Assembly (NCBI GenBank): GCA_019930625.1
Contig: CP082844.1
Coordinates: 1,488,001 to 1,552,000, forward strand
Reading direction: 5' to 3'
Length of the DNA: 64,000 bases
Source: Nocardia asteroides
GTDB lineage: Bacteria; Actinomycetota; Actinomycetes; Mycobacteriales; Mycobacteriaceae
Shown one piece after another: positions 41,491-49,917 of this stretch. Position 1 is the first letter of the stretch; each line of letters begins with the position of its first letter. Both the position numbers and the translations under genes were made by a program. The notes under the pieces were generated by a model. That model searched no databases, was not told where the DNA came from, and saw nothing but the letters and a program-made list of their open reading frames with translations.

Positions 41491-43035
41491 TCATTCCGGC
41501 AGGACGCTCAAGGTGCCCTCCGCGCTGCGGGCGGCGGTCAGGCAGGCCGTGGCGGTGAACTGGTCGGCGAGGGGGTGGCGGGCCCGGGCACGCCACTTCC
41601 GGACGGCGGCGACCGCCTGGGCACGCTGCGCGGGCAGCGGCGCGTCGATCGGCAGGCCGAGACGCAGGTGGGGTGCGATGCCGGAGCCACCGATGAGGCG
41701 GTGCAGTTCGGCGAGATCGTCGGCGGGCAGCGTCAATTCGTCGGTGCGCAGGCGGCCGAGCAGGCGCAGCTCGGCGAATCCGTGCACGTCCGCGAGCAAC
41801 GTGCGCACCCTCGGCAGCAGGCGGTCGGCCGGGGTGCCGCGGTAGGCGGTCAGCACCCGGGCCAGCGCGGTGAGCGCGGAATGCGCCTTGAGCTGGTCGG
41901 CGCGCTGACCGAACTGAACGTCGAGCACCGAGCGCAATTCGTCCACTCCGCTGCGGGCGGTCAATTCGGCGGCGAGCGTGGCCGAATCGCGCACGCCGAG
42001 CCGGATCAACGTCACCGCCATGCGGATGCCGAACAAACCGAACCGCTCGGCGAGCTGCGCGCGCAGCTCCGGCGGCACCGGCAGCGGCACGTCGGCACGC
42101 GCGAAACGGTCCGCCGAGAGCAACGCGGCGCTCAGCTCGTCGACCGGGACACGCGCCAGCGTCTCGAAAGCCGCGAACTCCTGCTGGCGCAGCGTCGCCG
42201 CGGCGAAGGCGAGCAGCCCGGCGACCGGGATCACCGCCTGGCACAGACCTGTTCGCTCCAGTTCGCCCGCGAAACGCGTCGCGACGTCGCGCGCCGAGTG
42301 CAGTGCGTCGATGCGGCCCGCCCCGATCTCGTCGGCTCGGGAAACCACGCCGACTATGCCGAGCGGGCCTGCGGCGCCGTTGGCCACGGCGGTTCCGGCG
42401 CCCACACGCTCGAGGAACTGCACGTCCGTCGCGTCCAGCCTGCGCAGCAGATAGACGACCGCGTCGGCGCCCGGCATCGCGATTGCCTGCTCGGACCGCT
42501 CGTCGTCCGCACCTGGTGTCAACAGGCGCGCTGTTCGCAGCGACACCTCCCGCGACAGCGAGGACGTACCGGGGGTGTCGATGATGGTGGTGTGCGCGAG
42601 CGCCGCGGCGGGCCACTCGACCTCGAGATGGTCGACCTCACGCGGGGCCGGGACATTCCAATTGAGCCGGTCGAGGTCGAAGGTGAGCCCGTGCGTTCCG
42701 CTGCCGCGGCGGACCACGACGTGCGCGCGGGCGCCATCGGGGGCGTACGCCGTCACGCTGGGTGTCGAACCGTACCGGTACCAGGTGACCACCCTGGTGC
42801 ACTCGGTCGCGTCGGTGGGAGCGATGTCTTGTCCCACAAGGGAATTCAGCAGGGTCGATTTGCCCGCCTTGATCGAACCGGCGAGCGCGACGCGCAACGG
42901 CTGATCCAATCGGCGGGCGCAGTCGGCCAGCATGGCACGCGGCCGCGGCTCGCTCGCGAGCGCCGCCTGTGCCGCGCCGACCAGCCGATGCGCCTCCGCG
43001 ACGATTCCCGGCACCGCGCCACCATCACGTCTCAC
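41491..43035 (-). CDS. iniC: Dynamin-like GTPase, IniC-like
   Basis: A 514-residue GTPase of the bacterial dynamin-like family. P-loop AGSIKAGKSTLLNSL (about 52-66), G3 IIDTPGTSSLSRE, G4-like VVSRADE. The long helical C-terminal half has no clear transmembrane helix, as in IniC (Rv0343), the partner of IniA. Its GTG start overlaps the iniA-like stop (GTGA), so the two are made together. In mycobacteria the iniBAC genes are induced by cell-wall inhibitors such as isoniazid and ethambutol, and IniA/IniC are implicated in membrane maintenance. Confidence 0.88.
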   Translation of the reverse strand: MRRDGGAVPGIVAEAHRLVGAAQAALASEPRPRAMLADCARRLDQPLRVALAGSIKAGKSTLLNSLVGQDIAPTDATECTRVVTWYRYGSTPSVTAYAPDGARAHVVVRRGSGTHGLTFDLDRLNWNVPAPREVDHLEVEWPAAALAHTTIIDTPGTSSLSREVSLRTARLLTPGADDERSEQAIAMPGADAVVYLLRRLDATDVQFLERVGAGTAVANGAAGPLGIVGVVSRADEIGAGRIDALHSARDVATRFAGELERTGLCQAVIPVAGLLAFAAATLRQQEFAAFETLARVPVDELSAALLSADRFARADVPLPVPPELRAQLAERFGLFGIRMAVTLIRLGVRDSATLAAELTARSGVDELRSVLDVQFGQRADQLKAHSALTALARVLTAYRGTPADRLLPRVRTLLADVHGFAELRLLGRLRTDELTLPADDLAELHRLIGGSGIAPHLRLGLPIDAPLPAQRAQAVAAVRKWRARARHPLADQFTATACLTAARSAEGTLSVLPE

Positions 43036-44894
43036 GGGGCTACCGTACCGGCGGGTCCCATCGGTAGTGCGGTCTGCATGGCATCGGCATATCGGCGCAG
43101 CTCGGCGACTACGCGCAGTTGCTGTTCCAGCTGTGCGCCGCGTTCGGCCCGGCGGGTGGCGACCATGCTCGCCGCCTCCTGCGCGGCCCGCAACGACTCA
43201 TCGATGGAGCGGAGGCTGCGCTCGGCGACGCCCGCGTAGTGATCGCGCAACGCGCGGTGGATGCGGTGCAACCGGTCTTTCGACTCCTTGCCCGCCTGGA
43301 ACGCCACATCGTCGACGAAACGGCGCACCGCCGCCTTCGCCTCGATGCGCCGCTTGGCCAGCCTGGCCTGCTTGTCGTCCCGGAAAGCCTTGCCGCCCAC
43401 GATCAGCCCCGCGCCGATCGAGATCGGGTTGAGCAGGGCGAGCCCGGCGAAGGTGCTGGCCAGCCCCACCATGAGCACGCCGCCGTAGGAACCGCGCATG
43501 CCGACGAGCAGCTTGCTGCCGAAACCGATGTCCGGTTCCAGATCGGCGAGCGTGCCGGAGAGCGCACGGCCGCTATCGGCCCCCGCGCCGGGTCGCACAT
43601 CCGGCAGGTCGACGGCGCCGAATCCGGAGAAATGCTCGGCGACGCGCTCGGCGAGTTCGATCGCCCGGGAGTGGGTCCACAGCAAGTTGTCGCCGAGCGC
43701 GGTGTCGACGGTGCCGGTGAGGTGTTCGGCGATGCGGTCCCAATGCCTGCCCGGATCGTGCTCGTCGATCCATTCCTCCGTGCTGCGCGCGATGTTCCGC
43801 AGGCGGTCACGCAGATCGTGGTCGACGTCGCCGGCCAGGTCGGTGATGCCGTCGGCGAGCGTCTGCTGCCAGGCGGCGGTCCTGCGGTGCAGTTCCTCGG
43901 CCGCGCCGCGGGCGGATTGCAGCTCGCGCACCGCCGCCGCGCCCTGTGCCGGATCGCGGACCGCGACCAGCTCACTGCCCAGCGCCAGCGCGAGATGCTC
44001 CGCCGCGGAGCGGATATCGCGCGCCACGGCGGTTAGTGTGGCCTGCTGATCGCGCGCCACCACCTGGTCGCGCAGGAATTCGTAGAGCACACCGAAGCCG
44101 GATTCGACACCCAGCTGCCTGTCCTGCAACCGCATCGCGTGGCTGCGCAGCAGCGACGACACCGGAATCATCGGCACGTCGAGGCGGGCCCGAGCGAGAT
44201 GGCCGAGATCGGCCTCGTGCACCTGCCGCCAGTGCGGATACAGATCGGTCTTGGTGAGCAACAGCGCGACCGTCGGGCACAGCTCACGCACCTGCCGCAG
44301 GAACGCCAGTTCGGGCTCGGTGAGCTCGGTCGAGGCGTCCGAGAGCACCAGGACCGCGTCCGCGGCGGGCACCATGCCGAGCACACCCGCGGCATGGGCG
44401 TTGCCGTGCCCGCCGACGCCGGGAGTGTCGATCAGCACGATGCCGTCGGCCAGCAGCGCGTTGGGTATCTCGACCTCGAGGCGCACGATCCGTCGTCCCT
44501 GCGCCAGCGGCGAGCGCGAGTCGATCGCACCGATCTCCGCGATCGGCACCGTCACCCTGGTCTCCGCCCCGCTGGAGTCGCCGTGCGCCGCGAGCACCAG
44601 CTCCGCACGCGGCTCTGAGCCATGCGCCAGGAGCATCGGAACCGTGGTGGTGGCGTCGTCGCCGACCGGGCAGATGTCCAGGTTCAACAGCGCGTTGACG
44701 AAACGGCTTTTGCCCTGGTCGAGCTGTCCCGCGACGATAATGCGCCGACGCGGGTCACGGACCCGGTCGGCCGCCACTTCCAGGCGGCCGACCAGATCGT
44801 TGCGGCCCGCGGCACGCGCCGCCGCGATGGTTTCACCGAGTACCGAGAGCAGCGGTACCGCCGGTGGAGTGGCGTTCGGCGCGGGCGTCCCCAT
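43032..44894 (-). CDS. iniA: Dynamin-like GTPase, IniA-like
   Basis: A 620-residue bacterial dynamin-like protein. P-loop AGQLDQGKSRFVNALLN (G56-S63), a G2 Thr in DDATTTVPML, G3 VLIDTPGVGGHG, G4 LLTKTDLY, then a helical stalk with a hydrophobic segment near residues 478-510 (GVLMVGLASTFAGLALLNPISIGAGLIVGG) that would insert in the membrane. This fits IniA (Rv0342), reported to mediate GTP-dependent membrane fission. It lies 51 bases after the iniB-like gene and overlaps the iniC-like gene. Confidence 0.9.
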   Translation of the reverse strand: MGTPAPNATPPAVPLLSVLGETIAAARAAGRNDLVGRLEVAADRVRDPRRRIIVAGQLDQGKSRFVNALLNLDICPVGDDATTTVPMLLAHGSEPRAELVLAAHGDSSGAETRVTVPIAEIGAIDSRSPLAQGRRIVRLEVEIPNALLADGIVLIDTPGVGGHGNAHAAGVLGMVPAADAVLVLSDASTELTEPELAFLRQVRELCPTVALLLTKTDLYPHWRQVHEADLGHLARARLDVPMIPVSSLLRSHAMRLQDRQLGVESGFGVLYEFLRDQVVARDQQATLTAVARDIRSAAEHLALALGSELVAVRDPAQGAAAVRELQSARGAAEELHRRTAAWQQTLADGITDLAGDVDHDLRDRLRNIARSTEEWIDEHDPGRHWDRIAEHLTGTVDTALGDNLLWTHSRAIELAERVAEHFSGFGAVDLPDVRPGAGADSGRALSGTLADLEPDIGFGSKLLVGMRGSYGGVLMVGLASTFAGLALLNPISIGAGLIVGGKAFRDDKQARLAKRRIEAKAAVRRFVDDVAFQAGKESKDRLHRIHRALRDHYAGVAERSLRSIDESLRAAQEAASMVATRRAERGAQLEQQLRVVAELRRYADAMQTALPMGPAGTVAP

Positions 44895-44945
44895 CGCGGT
44901 ATGGACCTCTTTTCCGTACTACCGGGCATTCCTACCGGGCAACTG

Positions 44946-47834
44946 TCAGTGCAGGAATGTATCGCCACCGAGGTCGGCGCCTGCCGAACCGCTCAGCTCC
45001 GTGCCGGCATGGGTGTCGCCGAACAGGCCCGAGTCGGTGTGGCCGCTGGTCGTGCTGTCCAGGCCGGAACCGAACGCGCTCGACACGTCCAACGAGGACC
45101 AGGTGTTCGCGGTCGATCCGACGCTGCCGCCGAGACCTGCCCCGGTGTCCACTGTGCCCTGCGCCGCGCCGCCCGCCGAGCCGGCCAGTCCGGCCCCCGC
45201 GTCCACCGCGCCGCCGACGCTCGACTGCGCCGCACCGCCGAGACCGGCCGTGGCGTCCAGGCCCGACGACAGGCCGGAGGTCGCGTGCCCACCCGCGCCG
45301 ATGCCGCCGCTGATCCCGCTGTCCAGGCTCGAACCCAGGTGCGCTCCCGCGCTCGACGCGCCCTCGAGACCACTCGACAGACCCGCGCCCACGTTGCCCG
45401 CGGCGCCGAGACCGGTTTCCAGGCCCGCGCCCGCCGCGCCTTCGATTCCGGTGGAGAGGCCGGTACCGAGACCGGCACCGGCTTCTGCGCCCGCGCCGAG
45501 TCCGGCCGACAGGCCCGAAGCGAGTCCGGCGCCCGCTTGGGCTCCCGCGTCCAGCCCCGCCGACAGACCCGAGCCCAGCCCCGCACCAGCCTGCGCTCCC
45601 GCGTCCAGCCCCGCCGACAAACCCGAGCCCAGCCCCGCACCAGCCTGCGCGCCCGCGTCGATCGCGCCGGTCAGGCCGGTCTCGAGGCCGGTGCCTGCCT
45701 GCACCGCGCCGTCCACGCCCGTGGACAGACCGCCACCGAGGCCGGTGGACAAGCCTGTTTCCAGCCCGGTCGCCGCTTCGATCCCCGCGTCGATGGCCCC
45801 GCCGAGACCGGTTCCCAGGCCCGTGCCGAGCTGGCCGCCGATGTTCAGGGAGCTGTCCAGTCCGCCGCCGAGTTCCGCTCCGGTGCTCACAGCCGCGCCG
45901 AGACCGGTCGCGAGTCCGGTCTCCAGACCCGCCGTCGCCTGCGTGCCGAGATTCCCGGCACCGCCGATGGCGGAGGAGAAATTGCCTCCCAGTCCGGTGG
46001 TCAGGTTGCCGGAACCCTGCACCGCGCTATCGAGGCCGCCGGTGAGTCCGGTCGTCGCCTGACCGGTGGCGTCGAGCGCACCGCCGAGACCGGACTCGAG
46101 ACCGGAACCGATCTGCGCGCCCGCGTCGGCCGCTGCGTGCAGTCCGGTGGAGACCCCGGCGCCGAGGCCGGCGCCCGCCTGCGCACCGCCGTCCAGAGCA
46201 GCGTCCAAGCCTGTCGTCACCGAACCGGCCCCGTTCACGGCCCCTTCCAGACCCGCGCCCACACCGGCAGTCAGGTCCGTCGCGGCACCACCAACGCCCA
46301 CGAGACCTGCACCCAAGCCCGTGGTCACACCCACCATCCCGTCGATCGCACCTTCCAGGCCCGCGCCCGCACCGGCGCCGAGACCCGCGGTCAGGTCGGT
46401 CGCCGCACCCGCGGCGCCGCCGAGACCAACGCCCAAACCGGTCGCCGCATCGACCGCGCCCTCGAAGCCCGCACCGACACCAGCGGTCAAATCAGTCCCC
46501 ACACCCACAGCGCTCTCCAACCCCGCACCCAAACCGGTCGTCAGGTCCGCAGCGCCCTCGAGACCCGCACCGATCTGCCCACCAGCACCCAGCGCCGCAT
46601 CCACACCACCGACCGCATCGAGCGCACCATCGAGACCGACACCAAGACCCGTCGTCGCGTCGATTGCACCCTCCACACCGGTACCGAGGCCTGCGGTGAG
46701 ATCGGTCGCCGCACCCGCGGCGCCTTCCAGCCCCGCACCCAAACCGGTGGTGAGGTCCACCGCGCCTTCCAGTCCTGCGCCGAGCCCGGTTGTCAAACCG
46801 GTCGTCGCATCGACAACGCCCCCGAGACCCGCGCCCAAGCCTGCGCCCAGATCAGCACCCGCCTGCGCACCCGCGCCGAGGCCTGCGGTCAAGTCGGTTG
46901 CCGCCTCCACGGCACCCTCCAGACTCGCGCCCAGCCCGGTCGTCGCATCGATAACGCCCCCCAGGCCCGCGCCCAAGCCGGCACCGAGATCAGCACCCGC
47001 GCCCAAAGCCGCGTCCAGACCTGCGGTCAGACCGGCTGCGGCGTCTACTGCGCCTTCCAGTCCGGCTCCAAGGCCCGTGGTGACACCGGCTGCCCCGTTC
47101 ACCGCGCCTTCCAAGCCCGCGCCCAGGCCTGCCGCCGCATCCACCGCGCCGCCCAGGCTCGCGCCCAGCCCGCCGCCCGCGCCCAGTGCCGCGTCGATGC
47201 CGGTAGCGAGGCCGGTCCCGAGTCCGGCGGTGATGTCTCCCACGCCTTCGAGGTCGGTGTCGAGGTCGAGGCCCGCTCCGATGCCGCTGATCACCTGCGC
47301 ACCCGCGCCGAGCAGACCGCCCACGGCGGCGGAGAGGTCGGCGCCCGCGTTCACCACGGTGTCCAGGCCCGCCGCCAGTCCCGCACCCAGACCGGCCCCG
47401 AGCTCGAGCCCGGTTTCGATCACGGTGTTCAAACCGGCGCCCAGGTCCACGCCCGCGCCGAGATCGACGCCCGTGCCGACGCCGAGATCTATGTCGACAT
47501 CCCCGCCCGCACCGGCGCCGAGGTCGACTCCCAGATCCGCGCCCAGATCGACTCCGGCGCCCGCCACCGCCGCCGCACCCACGGTGCTCGCCGCGCCGAC
47601 CACGGCCGCGGCGCCGGTCTGCGCGCCCGCCGCCACGATGGCTTGCAATTGAGAGCCGCCGGTGACCAGCGCCGATTCCGCCACCATCGGGGCGCAGAGC
47701 GTGATGTCCTCTGGTGTCACCGCGCTCAGGCCCGCGGCGGCCAGCGCCTGGATGGGGTTGGCGCAGTAGGCGACCGCGGCTTCGTCGTTCCGCAGCAGAT
47801 CGAGGATGAACTCCAGAATCGCGTTGGGTGTCAT
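44946..47834 (-). CDS. iniB: IniB-like protein, giant Gly/Ala-repeat protein
   Basis: A 962-residue protein. The N-terminal 75 residues (MTPNAILEFILDLLRNDEAA to LQAIVAAGAQTGAA) are the conserved IniB N-terminal domain. The rest is a Gly/Ala/Leu repeat array with units such as GAGLEGAVDAATGLTAGL, periodic in Gly-x-Gly-Leu, which could form a glycine-rich or solenoid-like structure. IniB of M. tuberculosis is about half this size. There is no signal peptide. ATG 47834 has AGGAG upstream; the open frame runs 19 codons further up without support. First gene of the leftward iniB-iniA-iniC operon. The strong composition leaves long false open frames on the opposite strand. Confidence 0.88.
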   Translation of the reverse strand: MTPNAILEFILDLLRNDEAAVAYCANPIQALAAAGLSAVTPEDITLCAPMVAESALVTGGSQLQAIVAAGAQTGAAAVVGAASTVGAAAVAGAGVDLGADLGVDLGAGAGGDVDIDLGVGTGVDLGAGVDLGAGLNTVIETGLELGAGLGAGLAAGLDTVVNAGADLSAAVGGLLGAGAQVISGIGAGLDLDTDLEGVGDITAGLGTGLATGIDAALGAGGGLGASLGGAVDAAAGLGAGLEGAVNGAAGVTTGLGAGLEGAVDAAAGLTAGLDAALGAGADLGAGLGAGLGGVIDATTGLGASLEGAVEAATDLTAGLGAGAQAGADLGAGLGAGLGGVVDATTGLTTGLGAGLEGAVDLTTGLGAGLEGAAGAATDLTAGLGTGVEGAIDATTGLGVGLDGALDAVGGVDAALGAGGQIGAGLEGAADLTTGLGAGLESAVGVGTDLTAGVGAGFEGAVDAATGLGVGLGGAAGAATDLTAGLGAGAGAGLEGAIDGMVGVTTGLGAGLVGVGGAATDLTAGVGAGLEGAVNGAGSVTTGLDAALDGGAQAGAGLGAGVSTGLHAAADAGAQIGSGLESGLGGALDATGQATTGLTGGLDSAVQGSGNLTTGLGGNFSSAIGGAGNLGTQATAGLETGLATGLGAAVSTGAELGGGLDSSLNIGGQLGTGLGTGLGGAIDAGIEAATGLETGLSTGLGGGLSTGVDGAVQAGTGLETGLTGAIDAGAQAGAGLGSGLSAGLDAGAQAGAGLGSGLSAGLDAGAQAGAGLASGLSAGLGAGAEAGAGLGTGLSTGIEGAAGAGLETGLGAAGNVGAGLSSGLEGASSAGAHLGSSLDSGISGGIGAGGHATSGLSSGLDATAGLGGAAQSSVGGAVDAGAGLAGSAGGAAQGTVDTGAGLGGSVGSTANTWSSLDVSSAFGSGLDSTTSGHTDSGLFGDTHAGTELSGSAGADLGGDTFLH
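45541..45648. repeat. Two near-identical 54-bp tandem copies inside iniB
   Basis: The 54-bp unit starting at 45541 is repeated at 45595 with a single mismatch (CAGAC versus CAAAC). It encodes one 18-residue AGLGSGLSAGLDAGAQ-type repeat. The near-identity at DNA level, while other repeats in the gene have drifted, shows a recent duplication and a site prone to length change. Confidence 0.85.
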
Positions 47835-47933
47835 GAGAATCGTCTCCTGAGTCCCGGCGGACCTAGATGATCCGCAGTCGTTGGAATGCAAATCACGCTA
47901 GGAGCGCAGGGCGTTACGCCGAAACGGGGCGAA

Positions 47934-48016
47934 CCCCTACGACTGAGCGGGGGCACCCGATAGGGGTGGGAGCGAAATTAGGGGAATTTCCCTAATGGTT
48001 CCCCTAACGGGGTAAC
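47934..48016. promoter_or_regulatory. Cluster of TAGGGG/CCCCTA motifs between iniB and the Hsp70-like gene
   Basis: Within about 80 bases there are five copies of the half-site TAGGG or its complement: CCCCTA at 47934, TAGGGG at 47961, the palindrome ATTAGGG-N6-CCCTAAT at 47977-47996, and CCCCTA at 48001 inside CCCCTAACGGGGTAAC. It lies in the divergent region, about 100-165 bases upstream of iniB and 115-200 bases upstream of the Hsp70-like start. The likely binder is the LuxR-type regulator encoded at 49910-52498, but this is inference. Confidence 0.6.
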
Positions 48017-48132
48017 GGCTGATGGCCAGCAACCGACAGAACGGTTGCGTCGGCAACTACCAGGCCAAGCGCACCATCTCGCACACACTGCAGCGACACC
48101 GGACCAGACAGCTCTTCGAACGGGGTTCTCGA

Positions 48133-49917
48133 ATGACACAGCGCCTGGCGCTCGGCATCACTGTCGGGGCGTCGAATTCGGTCGCCGTGGCGGCAACGGA
48201 AGATGGCGACGAGGGCATCGGCCCGTCCGGCGGCGGCTATCTACGCTCGCATCCGAGCGTGTTGCGGCTGTCGCAGGACATGGCACCCACGCTCGGCGCG
48301 GGCGCGCGCCCCACCGGCCGCCATTCCAGCGATGTCCTGCTGGAGGGCTTCCTCGCCAGGGTCGGCGATCCGGTCGGCATCCTCGCCGAGGACGGCTCCT
48401 CGTATTCCGCTCCCGACCTGGTCGCCACCGCGATCGGATGCCTGGGCGACGAGATCGCCGCCGAGACGGGAACGAACGCCGCCGCGGCGATTGTCGCCTG
48501 CCACCCGGCGTGGTGGTCGCGGCACACCGTCGAGATCCAGCGCGAGGCGCTCGAGCGGGCCGCGCTCGGCGAGGTCACCCTGGTGCCGGAACCGACCGCC
48601 GCGATCCGCTGGCTCGACGCCGCACACGGCAGGACCGACGACGGCGCGGTGATCGTCTTCGACCTCGGCGCGACCGGCTCGACCGTCTCCGTGGTACGCA
48701 CCGGTGAGCATGCCAGTCTGCTGGGCACGCCGCTGCGCACCACCGACGTCGCCGGTGCGGAATTCGATCTGTTGACCATGCGCTATGTTCTGGCAAACGC
48801 CGTGCTCGCCGCGGATTTCGATCCGTTCGATCCGGTGGTCGAACGTGAATTAGCGGCTTTGCGCGAGCGCTGCAGAAAAGCGAAAGAAGAGCTTTCCATA
48901 AATACCGCGACCGTTGTCCCGGTTCGGGTGGACCCCGCCGATCCGCATGGCAGCACCGTACGGCTGGTACGCGGTGAACTGGAAGACCTGCTGCGCGGGC
49001 CGTTGTCGAGTTCGATCGACCTCATCAGAGACGCGGTGCATCGGGCCGGGCTCGATATCGGCGACGTCGGCCGCGTCCTGCTCACCGGAGGCGGCGGCGC
49101 CATCCCGCTGGTCGCGGAACTGATCTCCTCCGAGTTCGGATTGCCCGTCGTGGCGGCTCCCGACCCGGAGCACACCACAGCACGCGGCGCCGCGCTGCTG
49201 GCCGCCGATCTGCTCGCCGCCGAAACCGACCAGCTGCCGATGGTGGATCCGGGCGCCGAAGACGAGACCGTGCCCCAGCCCAGAGCGCTCCCCTCGTCCC
49301 CCTCGTCGGGACTCCCGGCATTGCCCGAGGAACGCCCCGCACGCCGACGGGCGCTCACCAGCAGGCGACGCCTCGCGGTGGTGGCGGGCGCGGCGGCCGC
49401 CATCGGCCTGCTGGCCACCGGCACGCTCGCCATCGGCACCGGCATCCAGTCCGGCCCGAGCCATCCCGCCACCACCGAGCAGTCGACCACCGGCGCCGCG
49501 CAGGTCGCCGCGACCACGGGAGCGCAGACGGGCGATCCGTCCGCACCTTCCGGTGTCGCCGCCACGGACTCCACGACATCGACCGGCCGAGCGCGAACCG
49601 AGGCGACACAGGCCGGTTCGCCTTCGTCCCCGGCTCAGGGCACCACCGTGGCCGTGGTGAACAGCGAGCAGACGCCCGGCCGGCCCGACCCGGGACCCGC
49701 GGACTCACCGGCTCCGCAACCCGCGCCGCAGCCCCAACCCCAGCCTTCTCCCGCTCCCGCGCCCGCCCCGGCCCCGACCAACCCGCCGCCGCCCACTCAG
49801 CAGCAGCCGCGGCCTATGCCGCCCACCGCGCCGAACCTGCCGACCGGCGTGCTCGGCGACACTCTCGGCACGGTGCTGCGCGCTCCCGGAGAGATCCTGG
49901 GAGGCTCCGGTGGCTGA
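48133..49917 (+). CDS. Membrane-anchored Hsp70-like protein with Pro-rich external tail
   Basis: A 594-residue protein. Residues 1-370 have an Hsp70/actin-like ATPase fold: LALGITVGASNSVAVA (phosphate 1), VIVFDLGATGSTVSVVRTG (phosphate 2) and GRVLLTGGGGAIPLVAELI (adenosine loop). A basic stretch precedes a transmembrane helix (about 413-435), and the last 155 residues are Ser/Thr/Pro/Gln-rich, presumably outside. There is no substrate-binding domain. The Asp of GIDLGTT is replaced (GITVGAS), so ATP turnover may be weak or absent. ATG 48133 is chosen because earlier codons lack coding character. The LuxR regulator gene overlaps its end. Divergent from iniB. Confidence 0.85.
   Translation: MTQRLALGITVGASNSVAVAATEDGDEGIGPSGGGYLRSHPSVLRLSQDMAPTLGAGARPTGRHSSDVLLEGFLARVGDPVGILAEDGSSYSAPDLVATAIGCLGDEIAAETGTNAAAAIVACHPAWWSRHTVEIQREALERAALGEVTLVPEPTAAIRWLDAAHGRTDDGAVIVFDLGATGSTVSVVRTGEHASLLGTPLRTTDVAGAEFDLLTMRYVLANAVLAADFDPFDPVVERELAALRERCRKAKEELSINTATVVPVRVDPADPHGSTVRLVRGELEDLLRGPLSSSIDLIRDAVHRAGLDIGDVGRVLLTGGGGAIPLVAELISSEFGLPVVAAPDPEHTTARGAALLAADLLAAETDQLPMVDPGAEDETVPQPRALPSSPSSGLPALPEERPARRRALTSRRRLAVVAGAAAAIGLLATGTLAIGTGIQSGPSHPATTEQSTTGAAQVAATTGAQTGDPSAPSGVAATDSTTSTGRARTEATQAGSPSSPAQGTTVAVVNSEQTPGRPDPGPADSPAPQPAPQPQPQPSPAPAPAPAPTNPPPPTQQQPRPMPPTAPNLPTGVLGDTLGTVLRAPGEILGGSGG

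Noticed and set aside
44251-47870. Very long open frames on the plus strand opposite iniA/iniB (up to 1082 residues)
   Set aside because: They are shadows of the strongly biased Gly/Ala/Leu repeats on the minus strand; their translations are Arg/Gln/Thr- or Pro/Ala-rich without any domain, and the minus frame has a family match and ribosome site.
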